Shown piece after piece: positions 41,503-50,674 of a stretch of DNA of 59,603 bases. The stretch's first letter is position 1; each line of letters starts with the position of its first letter. The notes beneath the pieces are model-generated. The model saw only the letters and a list, made by a program, of their open reading frames with translations, did no database searches and was not told where the DNA came from. The stretch is from contig CAAGAC010000090.1 in assembly GCA_900767695.1 (NCBI GenBank), positions 1 to 59,603 of the forward strand, read 5' to 3'. Position numbers and translations under genes: made by a program. The DNA is from an uncultured Succinivibrio sp. Its GTDB lineage: Bacteria > Pseudomonadota > Gammaproteobacteria > Enterobacterales > Succinivibrionaceae.

Positions 41503-43575
41503 ATGCTGGACCTGCTGCAAATCGGAAAATTCGGGGTTCTGAACTCCCAGAAGCTCCTGAGCTCGACGTCCAACAACATCAACAACGTCAACACCGAGGG
41601 CTTCACCAGAAGGCGCACCACCACCTACACCAACTCCATCGAGTGGGGCGTGGGGCGCACCGACACGACCAGGATCTACAACCAGTACGTCCAGCGCGAG
41701 CTCTACGGCGACAACGGATCGCTCGCCTACTACACTGCCTACTCCAGCGGCATGAGCTCCACCGACTCCATGCTCTCGGACGACGACATGTCGCTATCCA
41801 CGGCGCTGTCGGACTACTACGACGCGCTCTCAAGCTCGGTGCAGGAGCCGACCTCGGTCTCGTCGCGCGAGGAGGTCCTCGCCGGTCTCAAGGTCCTCAC
41901 CAACCGCGCCCAGACCATGAATGGCGAGATCCAGCAGGACATCACCAACATCAACGCCCAGGTCTCCGACTCGGTCACCAAGATCAACAACCTGACCTAC
42001 GGCATCAACAAGCTCAACCTCCAGATCCTCGCGGCGGCGGGCAGCAACACCGGCGAGGGCGACGCCAACGAGGTCTACCTCGAGCTTTGCGACAGCCGCG
42101 ACCAGATGATCAAGGAGCTGTCCTCGGAAGTGGGGATCAGCACCGTGACCCAGAGCAACGGATCGATCTCCGTCTACATGACCGGCAACGGCCAGCTCCT
42201 GGCAAACGACTCGACCTACGCCTCGTTCTCGACCCAGACCGACCAGTACGACGCCACCAAGACCTACGTCTACATGACCTTCCACAACCAGGCGGGGTCC
42301 TACAAGGACAACACCTCGGTCAAGCTCAACGAGAACGACATCGGCGGCACCCTGGGCGGCACATTGGTGAGCTGCTCGCAAATCCGCCAGACCATGCGCG
42401 ACCTCGGCAGGCTGATGGTCGCCTTCGCCGACGCCAACAACGTCCAGAACAAGGCGGGCTTCACGCTGGAGGGCATCGCCGGCGGCGACATCCTCAACAT
42501 CGACAGCGTCTACGCGACCACCAACGATCCCAACCAGGCCACCGGAGCAGTGTGCGACTTCGTCGAGGGCAAGGGCTCGAACGTCACCGCCAACGACTAC
42601 CGCGTGACCTTTGAGAACGGCCGCCTCCAGATCTACGAGGAGTCGCTTGACGGCAGCGAGAAGGACATAACCAGCTCCATCCCCGCGGCCAACATCACCG
42701 CCGACGCCTCGGGCAACCTCGTCATCGACATGGGCGACTACGCTGGCATCAAGCTCACCTTCACCAAGTCGCAGACCGATCTCGAGGCCGCCAGGACCTC
42801 CTTCTACTTCCAGCCGACCATCAACCAGGCCTACACGATGTCGGTGCAGATCAGCAAGCCCGAGGATCTGGCCTACGCCACCGCGGTGCGCACCAGCACC
42901 GCGACAGGCAACCTCGGCAACGCCACCATCTCGCTCGAGTCGATGACCAGGACCGGCGCCGGCATGGGCGTGAGCGTCAACGCCACGACCAGCATGCCGC
43001 AGTTCAACGCCGGCGCCCCGGAGCAGGTGAAGATCACCGATGACGGGAACTACGGCATCTACGACGGCGCCGGCAACCTGCTCGCCACCGCCCCGGCCTC
43101 ATGCAAGGGCCAGAGCGTGTTCGGCAACGCCACCAAGGCAGACGGCACCGCGTTCTCAACCGGCGGGTACCCGGGGTACGAGGTGAACATCACCGGCACC
43201 ATCAAGCCCGGCGACATCTTCAACATCGAGATCAACACCGGCGGCACCGGCGACAACACCAACGGCATCACGATGGCCGCGCTCAAGCAGGAGAACCTCG
43301 TCGGCACCTCGTCGAGCACCAAGAAGCTCACCTTCACCGAGGGCTACGCCTCGCTGACCTCGCGCCTGGGGTCGGCGGCCTACGAGGCCAATAACAACCT
43401 CGCCGCCGCGACCTCCAAGCAGGCCGAGTCGCAGGAGCTCTACGAGTCCGACTCGGGCGTGAACCTCGACGAGGAGGCTGCGGCGCTCATCCAGTACCAG
43501 CAGACCTACCAGGCCTGCGCGAAGATCATCAACGCCTCGCAGACCATCTTCGACTCGCTCATAGCGGCGTTCTGA
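41503..43575 (+). CDS. flgK: Flagellar hook-associated protein 1 FlgK
   Basis: A 690-residue hook-filament junction protein. The N-terminal export/assembly region (LQIGKFGVLNSQKLLSSTSNNINNVNTEGFTRRR) is the flagellar rod/hook signature, and the C-terminal GVNLDEEAAALIQYQQTYQACAKIINASQTIFDSLIAA is the classical FlgK end, both forming the coiled-coil D0 domain. The central region (about 130-600) is variable and longer than in E. coli (547 residues). Exported through the flagellar secretion system. Lies 16 bp before flgL. Confidence 0.95.
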   Translation: MLDLLQIGKFGVLNSQKLLSSTSNNINNVNTEGFTRRRTTTYTNSIEWGVGRTDTTRIYNQYVQRELYGDNGSLAYYTAYSSGMSSTDSMLSDDDMSLSTALSDYYDALSSSVQEPTSVSSREEVLAGLKVLTNRAQTMNGEIQQDITNINAQVSDSVTKINNLTYGINKLNLQILAAAGSNTGEGDANEVYLELCDSRDQMIKELSSEVGISTVTQSNGSISVYMTGNGQLLANDSTYASFSTQTDQYDATKTYVYMTFHNQAGSYKDNTSVKLNENDIGGTLGGTLVSCSQIRQTMRDLGRLMVAFADANNVQNKAGFTLEGIAGGDILNIDSVYATTNDPNQATGAVCDFVEGKGSNVTANDYRVTFENGRLQIYEESLDGSEKDITSSIPAANITADASGNLVIDMGDYAGIKLTFTKSQTDLEAARTSFYFQPTINQAYTMSVQISKPEDLAYATAVRTSTATGNLGNATISLESMTRTGAGMGVSVNATTSMPQFNAGAPEQVKITDDGNYGIYDGAGNLLATAPASCKGQSVFGNATKADGTAFSTGGYPGYEVNITGTIKPGDIFNIEINTGGTGDNTNGITMAALKQENLVGTSSSTKKLTFTEGYASLTSRLGSAAYEANNNLAAATSKQAESQELYESDSGVNLDEEAAALIQYQQTYQACAKIINASQTIFDSLIAAF

Positions 43576-43591
43576 CACGGAGGGCTGAACA

Positions 43592-44818
43592 ATGTCCATG
43601 AGAATTTCCACCACCCAGGTCTACAACAAGAACCTCCGCTACCTGCAGAACGCGAACTCGCAGCTTGACGAGTCGACCTCCCGCTACAACAGCGGCCGCA
43701 AGTTCGACACCGCCGCCGAGGATCCGTCGGGCATGGCCTCGAAGATCAAGTACGACGCGGCCATCGCCTCCTACAAGCAGTACGCGACCAACGCGGGCCT
43801 CGCCTCCGACACCATGAGCGAGGAGGAGACCGCGCTCGACTCGATGTGGACCGCGCTCTCGTCGGCAAACACCCGCCTGATCCAGGCGGTGGACAGCACC
43901 AACGACGGCAGCTCCAACGACGCCATCGCCGAGGATCTCATCCAGATCCGCGACCAGCTCTTCGATCTCATGAACACCAGGAATGCCGACGGCGAGTACA
44001 TCTTCTCGGGCGCGAGCAGCACCGTGGCCACGATGACCAAGACCTCGGACGGCCACTACGCCTGCCAGGCCGACGGCCAGGCGCGCAAGGTCCAGGTGGC
44101 GCCCTCGGTGCAGGTGCAGGTCTCCGACTCCGGCCTGAACATCTTCCAGAACTGCGAGCTTGCCAAGACCATAACCACCTCTGGCGACGACGGCGGCGTC
44201 TACGGAATGATCGCCAACTACGGCACCTACGACTCGGTGTTCGAGAAGTACTACGACCCGACCAAGACCGGCGCCACCGACAATCAGCTGACGCTCACCA
44301 TCGACGCGGACGGCAAGTTCACGCTGGCCGATCCCGACGGCAAACAGATCGACTCGGGCGAGGTCGCCTCGGACAGCACCATCGAGACATCGGGCCTGAA
44401 CTTCACCATCGCCGACGGCGAGGCCGTGGGGCCGCGCACCATCACCATCAGCATGAACAAGCCTGAGGAGGACAACATCCTCAACCAGCTAACCAGCTTC
44501 GTGGACGCGCTGCGCGACGACTCGCTGACCACCGAGGAGCTCTCGGACATCATGGCCCGCGCCCAGCAGACGGTGCAGAACGCCATGGACCAGTACGACA
44601 AGTACCGCGGCCGCGTGGGCTCGCGCGAGAGCGAGGTTGAGAACGTCATCAACTCGGACAACGCCCTGAAGACCATCAAGACCACGGCCGAGGCGAACAT
44701 CACCGAGGTGGACGCCTTTGAGGCGGCCTCCGACATCGTGAAGGATCAGCAGGCGCTCACCACCGCCCGCTCGGTCTACTCGAAGATAAACGGCACCAGC
44801 CTGTTCGACTACATCTGA
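43592..44818 (+). CDS. flgL: Flagellar hook-associated protein 3 FlgL
   Basis: A 408-residue flagellin-like junction protein placed between FlgK and the filament. The N-terminus MRISTTQVYNKNLRYLQNANSQLDESTSRYNSGRKFDTAAEDPSGMA is the FlgL signature, and the C-terminal helix NVINSDNALKTIKTTAEANITEVDAFEAASDIVKDQQALTTARSVYSKINGTSLFDYI pairs with it to form D0/D1. GGAGGG before the ATG. Last recognised member of the flgJKL group. Confidence 0.95.
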   Translation: MSMRISTTQVYNKNLRYLQNANSQLDESTSRYNSGRKFDTAAEDPSGMASKIKYDAAIASYKQYATNAGLASDTMSEEETALDSMWTALSSANTRLIQAVDSTNDGSSNDAIAEDLIQIRDQLFDLMNTRNADGEYIFSGASSTVATMTKTSDGHYACQADGQARKVQVAPSVQVQVSDSGLNIFQNCELAKTITTSGDDGGVYGMIANYGTYDSVFEKYYDPTKTGATDNQLTLTIDADGKFTLADPDGKQIDSGEVASDSTIETSGLNFTIADGEAVGPRTITISMNKPEEDNILNQLTSFVDALRDDSLTTEELSDIMARAQQTVQNAMDQYDKYRGRVGSRESEVENVINSDNALKTIKTTAEANITEVDAFEAASDIVKDQQALTTARSVYSKINGTSLFDYI

Positions 44819-44868
44819 GCAGGACGGGGCCATAGAGCATAAAATCAGAACGTGAAAGGAAGGGAACC

Positions 44869-45159
44869 ATGATCAACACAGTCTCAGACGTCCGCGCTGC
44901 GGACAGCGCCTACACCGTTTCAGGCACCAGGAAGGCCCAGGCTGAAAAGCAGGAGGCCGCCCAGATCGCGCCGGGCGCGGCCTCGGTAGTCGAGCTCCAG
45001 GGCTCGCGCATCGAGGACAGCGGCCGCGCCGCCGCAAGGGTTTCAGGCGCCTCGGCAGCCTCGCTTGCAGGCGACATCGCGGCCGCCCTCTCATCCCAGG
45101 GCGGCAGCGTCCAGGCCCATATCAGCGGCTTTGACGCGGCAAGGCTGCTCTCTGACTAA
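44869..45159 (+). CDS. Small hypothetical protein downstream of flgL
   Basis: A 96-residue, Ala/Ser/Gln-rich protein without Cys or membrane segments. It starts MINTVSDVRAADSAYTVSGTRKAQ and has a predicted helical Ala-rich second half with LAGDIAAALSSQGG. Good Shine-Dalgarno (GGAAGGGA) and typical codon use support its reality. It lies 50 bp after flgL on the same strand. I do not recognise the family; a small flagellar accessory or exported protein is possible. It overlaps the end of the convergent kinase gene by 4 bases. Confidence 0.65.
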   Translation: MINTVSDVRAADSAYTVSGTRKAQAEKQEAAQIAPGAASVVELQGSRIEDSGRAAARVSGASAASLAGDIAAALSSQGGSVQAHISGFDAARLLSD

Positions 45160-46058
45160 AAGGCGCTTTTGAAGGCGCCCCTCACATCCTCGGGAAGCGG
45201 GACCATCGCCCCGCTTTGGGAGCACACTGCGGCGGCCGCCCTGGCCGCCAGGCGGTGGGCCTTCTCAAGGGGGATCCCCTTCAAGATGGCGCAGCAGAGC
45301 ACTGCGGTGAAGGCGTCTCCGGCGCCCACGGTGTCGGCAACCTTCACCTTATGCCCGGGAAGCTCCGAGATCCCGTCATTTGAGTAGACGGCGCTGCCGC
45401 GCGCGCCGCGCGTGAGCACGAGCGTCCCGCATCCGCACTCGTCCGCAATCTGCTTGTAGAACGACTTGGGATCGTCCTTCGCCCTAATCAGCGAGGCGAG
45501 CACCGGCAGCTCCTCGTCGTTGCACTTCACGATCCGCGCAAGCATCAATGACCCCCTGACAACCTGCGCGCTGTAGAAGCTCTGGCGCAGGTTCACGTCG
45601 AAGACCGTGATGGCCCCGGCATCGCGAGCCTCCCTCATGAAGCGGCGAACAGTTTCTCCAGCCTTTGCCGCGCGTTGGCAGAGGGTGCCGAAGCAGGCGA
45701 TGGCGCAGCTTCCTGCAAGCGACTTGAGATCAGCATTCCACTCAAGGTGGTCGTAGGCGCAGTCGGCCATGAACTCGTAGGAGGGGATCCCCTTTGCGTC
45801 AACCTTGACCTCGACCGTGCCGGTGGGGCGCTCCGAGCGCTCGATGAAGGATGTGTCAAGGCCCGCGCGCGCAAGCTCCGAGACCGCGCGATCGCCCAGG
45901 GAGTCGCGCCCCACTGCGGCCACCGGGCAGGATCTGAACCCAAGCTGAGAGCACATGAACGCGAAGTTGCCCGGCGCGCCGCCCAGGCGCGGCACTCCGC
46001 CTATCACGTCAAAGAGGATCTCGCCCACGCCGGCGCACGCGCCTTCATTCATCGCCAT
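45156..46058 (-). CDS. PfkB-family carbohydrate kinase (fructokinase-like)
   Basis: A 300-residue ribokinase-family sugar kinase. Signature 1 is GGAPGNFAFMCSQLGFRSCPVAAVGRDSLGD (about 26-56); signature 2 is VADTVGAGDAFTAVLCCAIL with the catalytic Asp. The early GGAPGN and TGTVEVKVDAKGIPSYEF segments are typical of fructokinases. The ATG at 46058 is preferred because GGAGG lies 5 nt upstream. It interrupts the flagellar genes on the opposite strand and is monocistronic; the sugar cannot be told with certainty. Confidence 0.85.
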   Translation of the reverse strand: MAMNEGACAGVGEILFDVIGGVPRLGGAPGNFAFMCSQLGFRSCPVAAVGRDSLGDRAVSELARAGLDTSFIERSERPTGTVEVKVDAKGIPSYEFMADCAYDHLEWNADLKSLAGSCAIACFGTLCQRAAKAGETVRRFMREARDAGAITVFDVNLRQSFYSAQVVRGSLMLARIVKCNDEELPVLASLIRAKDDPKSFYKQIADECGCGTLVLTRGARGSAVYSNDGISELPGHKVKVADTVGAGDAFTAVLCCAILKGIPLEKAHRLAARAAAAVCSQSGAMVPLPEDVRGAFKSAF

Positions 46059-46166
46059 CAAAGCCTCCAGGTCAAAGCATCCGCCCTCATGTCAAGGGCC
46101 GATGCTGAGTTTTGCACGCATTGTTAAGGGTGCGGGCAAAATGATTAAATTTTTTTGAGACAGCCC

Positions 46167-46194
46167 TAAAGTCATCCTCAGGGCCTACCGTTAT
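46167..46194 (+). promoter_or_regulatory. Possible sigma-28 promoter of flaG
   Basis: TAAAGT (46167-46172) and ACCGTTAT (46187-46194), a 5 of 8 match to GCCGATAA with a 16-base spacer from TAAA instead of 15. It is weak but placed correctly, about 90 bp upstream of the flaG start. Confidence 0.35.
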
Positions 46195-46285
46195 CGAATA
46201 TGAAGATGCGATGAGGCATATTCCGCCTGCAAGTGCAGGAACTTGCAGGCGCTCCGAGGTCAATGGCCAAGGGGGATTGAGGATT

Positions 46286-46879
46286 ATGAGTTACATCAAT
46301 GCAGTAAATGCCGCCGTGCAGCAGTACGGCGACAATGTCTTCGCCAAGAGCGCCAAGGCTGCGGCAGGCAGCGCGGACGCGTCCGCGCAGGCGGAGAGCG
46401 CCAGCGCCGTCTCGCAGCAGGCATCAGCCGATCAGGCGCAGGCCGGGAAGGACTCATCGGCAGTCCAGTCAGGCTCATGGGCCGACGCGCTCTCAAAGGC
46501 GCAGTCCGAGCAGGCCGCGCAGCAGGAGGCGCAGGAGTCCAAGAAGGCCGAGCAGGCTTCCGAGGAGGAGCTTGAGAAGCAGCGCGAGCAGGCGCGCGAG
46601 CTCACGCAGAAGCTCAATGCCCAGAACATCGGCCTGAACTTCGATCTCGACGACACCTACGACCGCATGGTCATCAAGGTCACCAACAAGAGCACCCAGG
46701 ATCTGGTGCGCCAGATCCCGTCGGAGGACCTGATGCGCTTCCAGAAGGTCATAGCCGACTTCGAGAGCGGCGACAAGTCCGACGTCTCGCAGGCGCAGTC
46801 CTACGGCTCGGCCGGAGACACCACCCAGGAAGGCCTTGCCAGCGCCATCAAGGGGCTGATCTTCGACACCAGGGCATGA
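46286..46879 (+). CDS. flaG: FlaG-family flagellar protein
   Basis: A 197-residue protein whose second half is a FlaG domain: LNAQNIGLNFDLDDTYDRMVIKVTNKSTQDLVRQIPSEDLMRFQKVIADF (about 110-160), with the conserved I/VRQIPSE motif. FlaG influences filament length and is usually encoded beside fliD. The N-terminal half (about 25-105) is an extended Ala/Gln/Ser/Glu-rich, coiled-coil-prone region, making it longer than usual (about 110-140 residues). GAGG before the ATG at 46286; the upstream in-frame ATG at 46211 lacks one. Followed by a terminator, so separate from fliS. Confidence 0.85.
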   Translation: MSYINAVNAAVQQYGDNVFAKSAKAAAGSADASAQAESASAVSQQASADQAQAGKDSSAVQSGSWADALSKAQSEQAAQQEAQESKKAEQASEEELEKQREQARELTQKLNAQNIGLNFDLDDTYDRMVIKVTNKSTQDLVRQIPSEDLMRFQKVIADFESGDKSDVSQAQSYGSAGDTTQEGLASAIKGLIFDTRA

Positions 46880-46896
46880 CCCTTTCATGACGGTGG

Positions 46897-46919
46897 CGGC
46901 GCCTGCGGGCGCCGTTTTT
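46897..46919 (+). terminator. Rho-independent terminator after flaG
   Basis: CGGCGCC-TGCG-GGCGCCG followed by TTTTT, 18 bp past the flaG stop. Confidence 0.85.
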
Positions 46920-46954
46920 GATCTCCGCCTGAGACGGGGCGGGCGGGAAAACGC

Positions 46955-46981
46955 TAAACTAAGCCGGCGTCTGGCCGATAA
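46955..46981 (+). promoter_or_regulatory. Sigma-28 (FliA) promoter of fliS
   Basis: TAAA followed after exactly 15 bases by GCCGATAA, a full match to the FliA consensus, 45 bp upstream of the fliS start. Confidence 0.9.
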
Positions 46982-47026
46982 ATAAAGTGTCAGAAGAATG
47001 TATGTTGTGTTTGCAGGAGAATAACA

Positions 47027-47446
47027 ATGTACGGTCGCAATCTTAAAGCTTACAAGCGCACCAGCCTCGAGGCTGAGCTCTCGGTGGCTTCGCCCCACAG
47101 GGTGATCCAGATGCTCTTCAACGGGCTTCTGGAGAGGCTCTCGCAGGCGAAGGGCGCCATCGAGCGCAAGGACTACGAGTACAAGGCCAATCGCATAACG
47201 AAGGCCCTGGGGATCATCGATGGCCTTCAGGGGGCCCTCGACCGCAATGAGAACCCCGCGCTCGGCGACAAGATGTACGCGCTCTACGACTACATGAAGC
47301 AGCTCTTGGGTGAGGCGTCGGCCTTGTTGGATGAGAAGCCCATAGATGAGGTGATAAGCCTCATCACGCCCATCAAGAACGCATGGGACAACATTCCCGA
47401 AGACATCAAGCAGAAGACGAACGCTGAAATCATCGCCAAGCAGTAG
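47027..47446 (+). CDS. fliS: Flagellin export chaperone FliS
   Basis: A 139-residue helical cytoplasmic protein that binds the flagellin C-terminus to stop early polymerisation. The family start YGRNLKAYKRTSLEAELSVASPHRVIQMLFNGLLERLSQAKGAIERKDYEYKANRITKALGIIDGLQGALD is unmistakable. GGAGA before the ATG. It stands alone behind a sigma-28 promoter, with fliD absent between flaG and fliS where it usually lies. Confidence 0.95.
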   Translation: MYGRNLKAYKRTSLEAELSVASPHRVIQMLFNGLLERLSQAKGAIERKDYEYKANRITKALGIIDGLQGALDRNENPALGDKMYALYDYMKQLLGEASALLDEKPIDEVISLITPIKNAWDNIPEDIKQKTNAEIIAKQ

Positions 47447-47473
47447 GACAGGCCAATTCTGACAAGCCGTTGC

Positions 47474-47504
47474 AAGCCCCGGCGGGTTCCCCCTCCGGGG
47501 CTTT
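47474..47504 (+). terminator. Terminator after fliS
   Basis: AAGCCCCGG / CCGGGGCTT with a 12-base loop, followed by TTCGC; short T-run. Confidence 0.65.
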
Positions 47505-47723
47505 CGCTTGCCCAAGGCCTAATGGTTGAATGGTTGAAAGATGCGGCACGCGCGAGATTGAATGCCTGAATCGGAGATGAGAACTGGCTTTAGATTCTTA
47601 TGAGTATCTTCAAAAGGATATCCATGAGTTATCGACCTTCTGGCGCAAAGGCGGGGCCAGATGGTTAGATTTAGACCATTAGACCAATCAACGCCGGATT
47701 TCCCGGCCTGCAGGAGGCGCGCG

Positions 47724-49205
47724 ATGGCGATGGGCGATGAGAACATAAGGAGGCTGCGCTCCCTTGCAGAGAAGGGGCGCGCCGAGCTCCTCTGGGACAT
47801 CCCCGGGGACAAGGATGAGATCCTCAAGGCGGCCGTGGCCTTTGCCAACGCTGAAGGCGGCGCCCTCGTCTTCGGGGCGAGGCGCTCTCCCTGGAAGGTG
47901 AGAGGCTTCAAGGGCCTTGAACTGTTCGAGCGCTCAAAGGAGATCTCGGATCTCATCTGCTCTTCCTGCTCGCCCATCCTGATGCCGGAGATGGCTGTCA
48001 TGAATGTCGGGGCCGGCGGGGCCATCGTCGCGTGGATCCCGTGCGAGCGGTCGCGCATGCCTTTCTACATCGCCGCAAAGGGCAAGGCGGATGGCTCCTT
48101 CGTCAGAGTCGGCGGGGATTCGGTGAAAGCCAGCCCGGAGACGGTGCGCGAGCTTGAGCTTGCAAGCAGGGGCAGGCGTTTTGAAAACCTGCTTGGCGCT
48201 GATGAGGTTTCGCATGATCGCGCCAGGGACCTCTGCATGAGGCTGAACAAGCATGCGCTTTCGCTGAGCTTCCATTCCGCATCGCTCTAGAAGCCCAAGT
48301 CCATGGCCTCTTGCGATCTCCTCACCTTGGAGCTTGTGGCGGAAATGAAGGACGGCAAGCGCCTCGCCTCCAATGGCTTCCTGCTTCTGGAGGGCAATGG
48401 CGAGCTGTTCCCTGACGCGTGCATCGAGTGCGGGATCTACAAGGGGAGCAGGCGGCAGATAGTCATCGACCGCAAGATCTTCGGCGGGCCCATCGACGAG
48501 CAGGTCGAGGCTGCGGCTGGCTACGTCCTGATGGCGCTCAGGACGGGAGAGCGGCAAGAAAGCGGCGAGAGGGAGGAGTTCCTCGAGCTGCCTCCAGGCA
48601 GCGTGAGGGAGCTGATCGCCAACGCCGTCTGCCACCGCTCGTTTCTCCAGAAGGGGATGATCCAGGTTGCGATCTGCGACGACCGCCTGGAGGTGGCCTC
48701 GCCAGGGCGCCTTGAAGGCCTGGACTCATTTGGCAGGATAGCCGGCGGCTGCTCGATGCCCCGCAACCGTTCAATTGCCGAGGTCTTCCGCCGCATCGGA
48801 CTTGAGGGCTCCTATGGGAGCGGGATCCCGGGGATCATCAGCGATTGCGCAAGGTACGGGCTCAGGCCGCCGATCTTTGAAAACTCCGGCAGCTTCTTCA
48901 AGGCGACCATATGGCGACGCGGCTTCGACACCGACAGGCACGGCGTCATCGATCCCTCGACCCGGGGCGAGCGGGAGGCCCTGGCCGCAGCGGAGGATGG
49001 CAGGATCGGAGCGCCGACAGGCGAGGCCATGGCGCTGGTTGAGCTATTGGAGGCAAGGCCCGGGATCACCCAGTTCGAGCTTGGGCAGAAGCTTGGCTGG
49101 AGCATGAGCCAGGTCAAGTACTGCATGGGCAAGCTCAGGCGCGAGGGATTGATAAGGCGCGAGGGCAACAACCGCAGGGGCAGGTGGGTGGCCTTGAAGC
49201 GCTGA
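47724..49205 (+). pseudogene. AlbA_2/RecG-like ATPase-HTH gene interrupted by an amber codon
   Basis: One frame of 494 codons interrupted only by TAG at 48288-48290. The first part (about 1-188) is an AlbA_2 (Schlafen-like) domain: LWDIPGDKDEILKAAVAFANAEGGALVFGARR and SFVRVGGDSVKASPETV. The second part carries the HATPase/RecG-like domain (SVRELIANAVCHRSFLQKGMIQVAICDDRLEVASPGRL, GSYGSGIPGII) and a winged helix (ITQFELGQKLGWSMSQVKYCMGKLRREGLIRR). Codons after the stop (KPKSMASCDLL) keep the frame. ATG 47724 has GCAGGAGG 6 nt upstream. A second frame could restart at ATG 48303 without a good Shine-Dalgarno sequence. Either nonfunctional, two split polypeptides, or dependent on amber suppression. 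Confidence 0.78.
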
Positions 49206-49207
49206 TA

Positions 49208-49235
49208 ACAAAAAGCCCCGGCTCTGCCGGGGCTT
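49208..49235. terminator. Bidirectional terminator between the AlbA_2 gene and pykF
   Basis: AAGCCCCGGC-TCT-GCCGGGGCTT; the preceding A-run gives a U-run for the minus-strand pykF transcript. Confidence 0.85.
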
Positions 49236-49252
49236 CTGGCGCGGAAGCGCCG

Positions 49253-50674
49253 TCAGATGGTGTGGACCGACATGGTGTTGGTGGTGCCGGACGGGACCAG
49301 CGCGCCGTTGACCATGATGATGGTGTCGCCCTTCTTGGCCAGGCCCTCTTCCTGGGCAACCTTCATGCCGACCCTGAAGAACTCGTCGGTCGAGCTGATG
49401 CGCGGCACGAGCTTGGGGATGACGCCGCGGACGATGCAGAGCTGCCTTGCAGTCTTCATGTTCGGGGTCAGGGCCAGGATGTTGGCGGTCGGGAAGTACT
49501 TGCGCAGCGCCTTGGGGCTGCCGCCGTGCTCGGTGGCGACGACGATCAGCGGGGCGTTGAGGGTCTCGGAGGCCTCGCAGGCGGCTAGGCACACGGCGGT
49601 GGTCGTGGTGCAGGGGGCGCCGTTGGCCGGGCGCATCCTGTCGATGCGCTCGTGGATCTCGCGGTCGGTGCGCTCGCAGATGGTGCACATGGTCTTGACG
49701 GCCTCGCGCGGGTACTTGCCCTTGGCCGACTCGCCGGAGAGCATAACGGCGTCGGTGCCGTCGATGATCGCGTTGGCGACGTCGCCGGCCTCGGCGCGGG
49801 TCGGGCGCGGGTTCTTGATCATGGAGTCGAGCATCTGGGTGGCGGTGATCACGACCTTGCCCACCTCGTTGCAGCGGCGGATGATGCGCTTCTGCGCGAA
49901 GATGACCTCCTGGGGAGGGATCTCGACGCCCATGTCGCCGCGGGCGACCATGATGCCGTCGGCGGTGGCCAGGATGTCCTCGAAGTTGTCGATGCCCTCC
50001 TGGTTCTCGATCTTGCAGATGATCTGGATGTCGTTGCCGCCGTTGGCGTCGAGGAACTCGCGGATGTCGAGCACGTCGCGGCGCGACCTGGTGAAGGAGG
50101 CGGCGATGAAGTCGACGTTGCGCTTGATGCCGAAGAGCAGGTCCTGCTTGTCCTTCTCGGACAGGAACGGCATCGTGATGTGGGTGTCGGGGAGATTGAC
50201 GCCCTTGTGCTCGCCCAGGGTGCCGTTGTTCTGAACCTCGCAGACCACCTCGTCGTCATTGTCCTTCTGCACGACCTTGAGGCCGATGAGGCCGTCGTCG
50301 AGCAGCACGGTGTCGCCGACGTTGAGATCCTTTGCCAGATCCTTGTAGGTGACGCTGATGCGCTGCTTGTTGCCGACCACCGAGGAGTCGGTGGTGATGG
50401 TGATGCGGTCGCCGGCGACCAGGTCGATCTCCTTGGCGCCCTCAAGGGTGCAGGTGCGGATCTCGGGGCCCTTGGTGTCGAGGATCACCCCGAAGACCTT
50501 GCCGGTCTCCTTCATGATCTTCTCAATGGTGTCGATCCTGCCGCCGTGCTCCTGGTAGTCGCCGTGCGAGAAGTTCAGGCGCATGACGTTCATGCCGCTC
50601 TCGAGCAGGGTTCTCAGGATTGCGGGATCCTCGGACTTGGGGCCGATGGTGCAGACCATCTTGGTTTTCTTCAT
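49253..50674 (-). CDS. pykF: Pyruvate kinase (type I)
   Basis: A 473-residue pyruvate kinase that makes pyruvate and ATP from phosphoenolpyruvate. Family blocks: KTKMVCTIGPKSEDP, MNVMRLNFSHGDYQEHG, ILDTKGPEIRT, IICKIENQEGIDNFEDILATADGIMVARGDMGVEIP with the active-site Lys/Glu, and ITATQMLDSMIKNPRPTRAEAGDVANAIIDGTDAVMLSGESAKGKYP. The B domain and the C-terminal regulatory domain are complete. ATG 50674 fits homologues; a TTG three codons upstream is also in frame. There is no Shine-Dalgarno at normal distance; AGGAGG lies about 40 nt upstream. The leader is long and hairpin-rich. Confidence 0.95.
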   Translation of the reverse strand: MKKTKMVCTIGPKSEDPAILRTLLESGMNVMRLNFSHGDYQEHGGRIDTIEKIMKETGKVFGVILDTKGPEIRTCTLEGAKEIDLVAGDRITITTDSSVVGNKQRISVTYKDLAKDLNVGDTVLLDDGLIGLKVVQKDNDDEVVCEVQNNGTLGEHKGVNLPDTHITMPFLSEKDKQDLLFGIKRNVDFIAASFTRSRRDVLDIREFLDANGGNDIQIICKIENQEGIDNFEDILATADGIMVARGDMGVEIPPQEVIFAQKRIIRRCNEVGKVVITATQMLDSMIKNPRPTRAEAGDVANAIIDGTDAVMLSGESAKGKYPREAVKTMCTICERTDREIHERIDRMRPANGAPCTTTTAVCLAACEASETLNAPLIVVATEHGGSPKALRKYFPTANILALTPNMKTARQLCIVRGVIPKLVPRISSTDEFFRVGMKVAQEEGLAKKGDTIIMVNGALVPSGTTNTMSVHTI

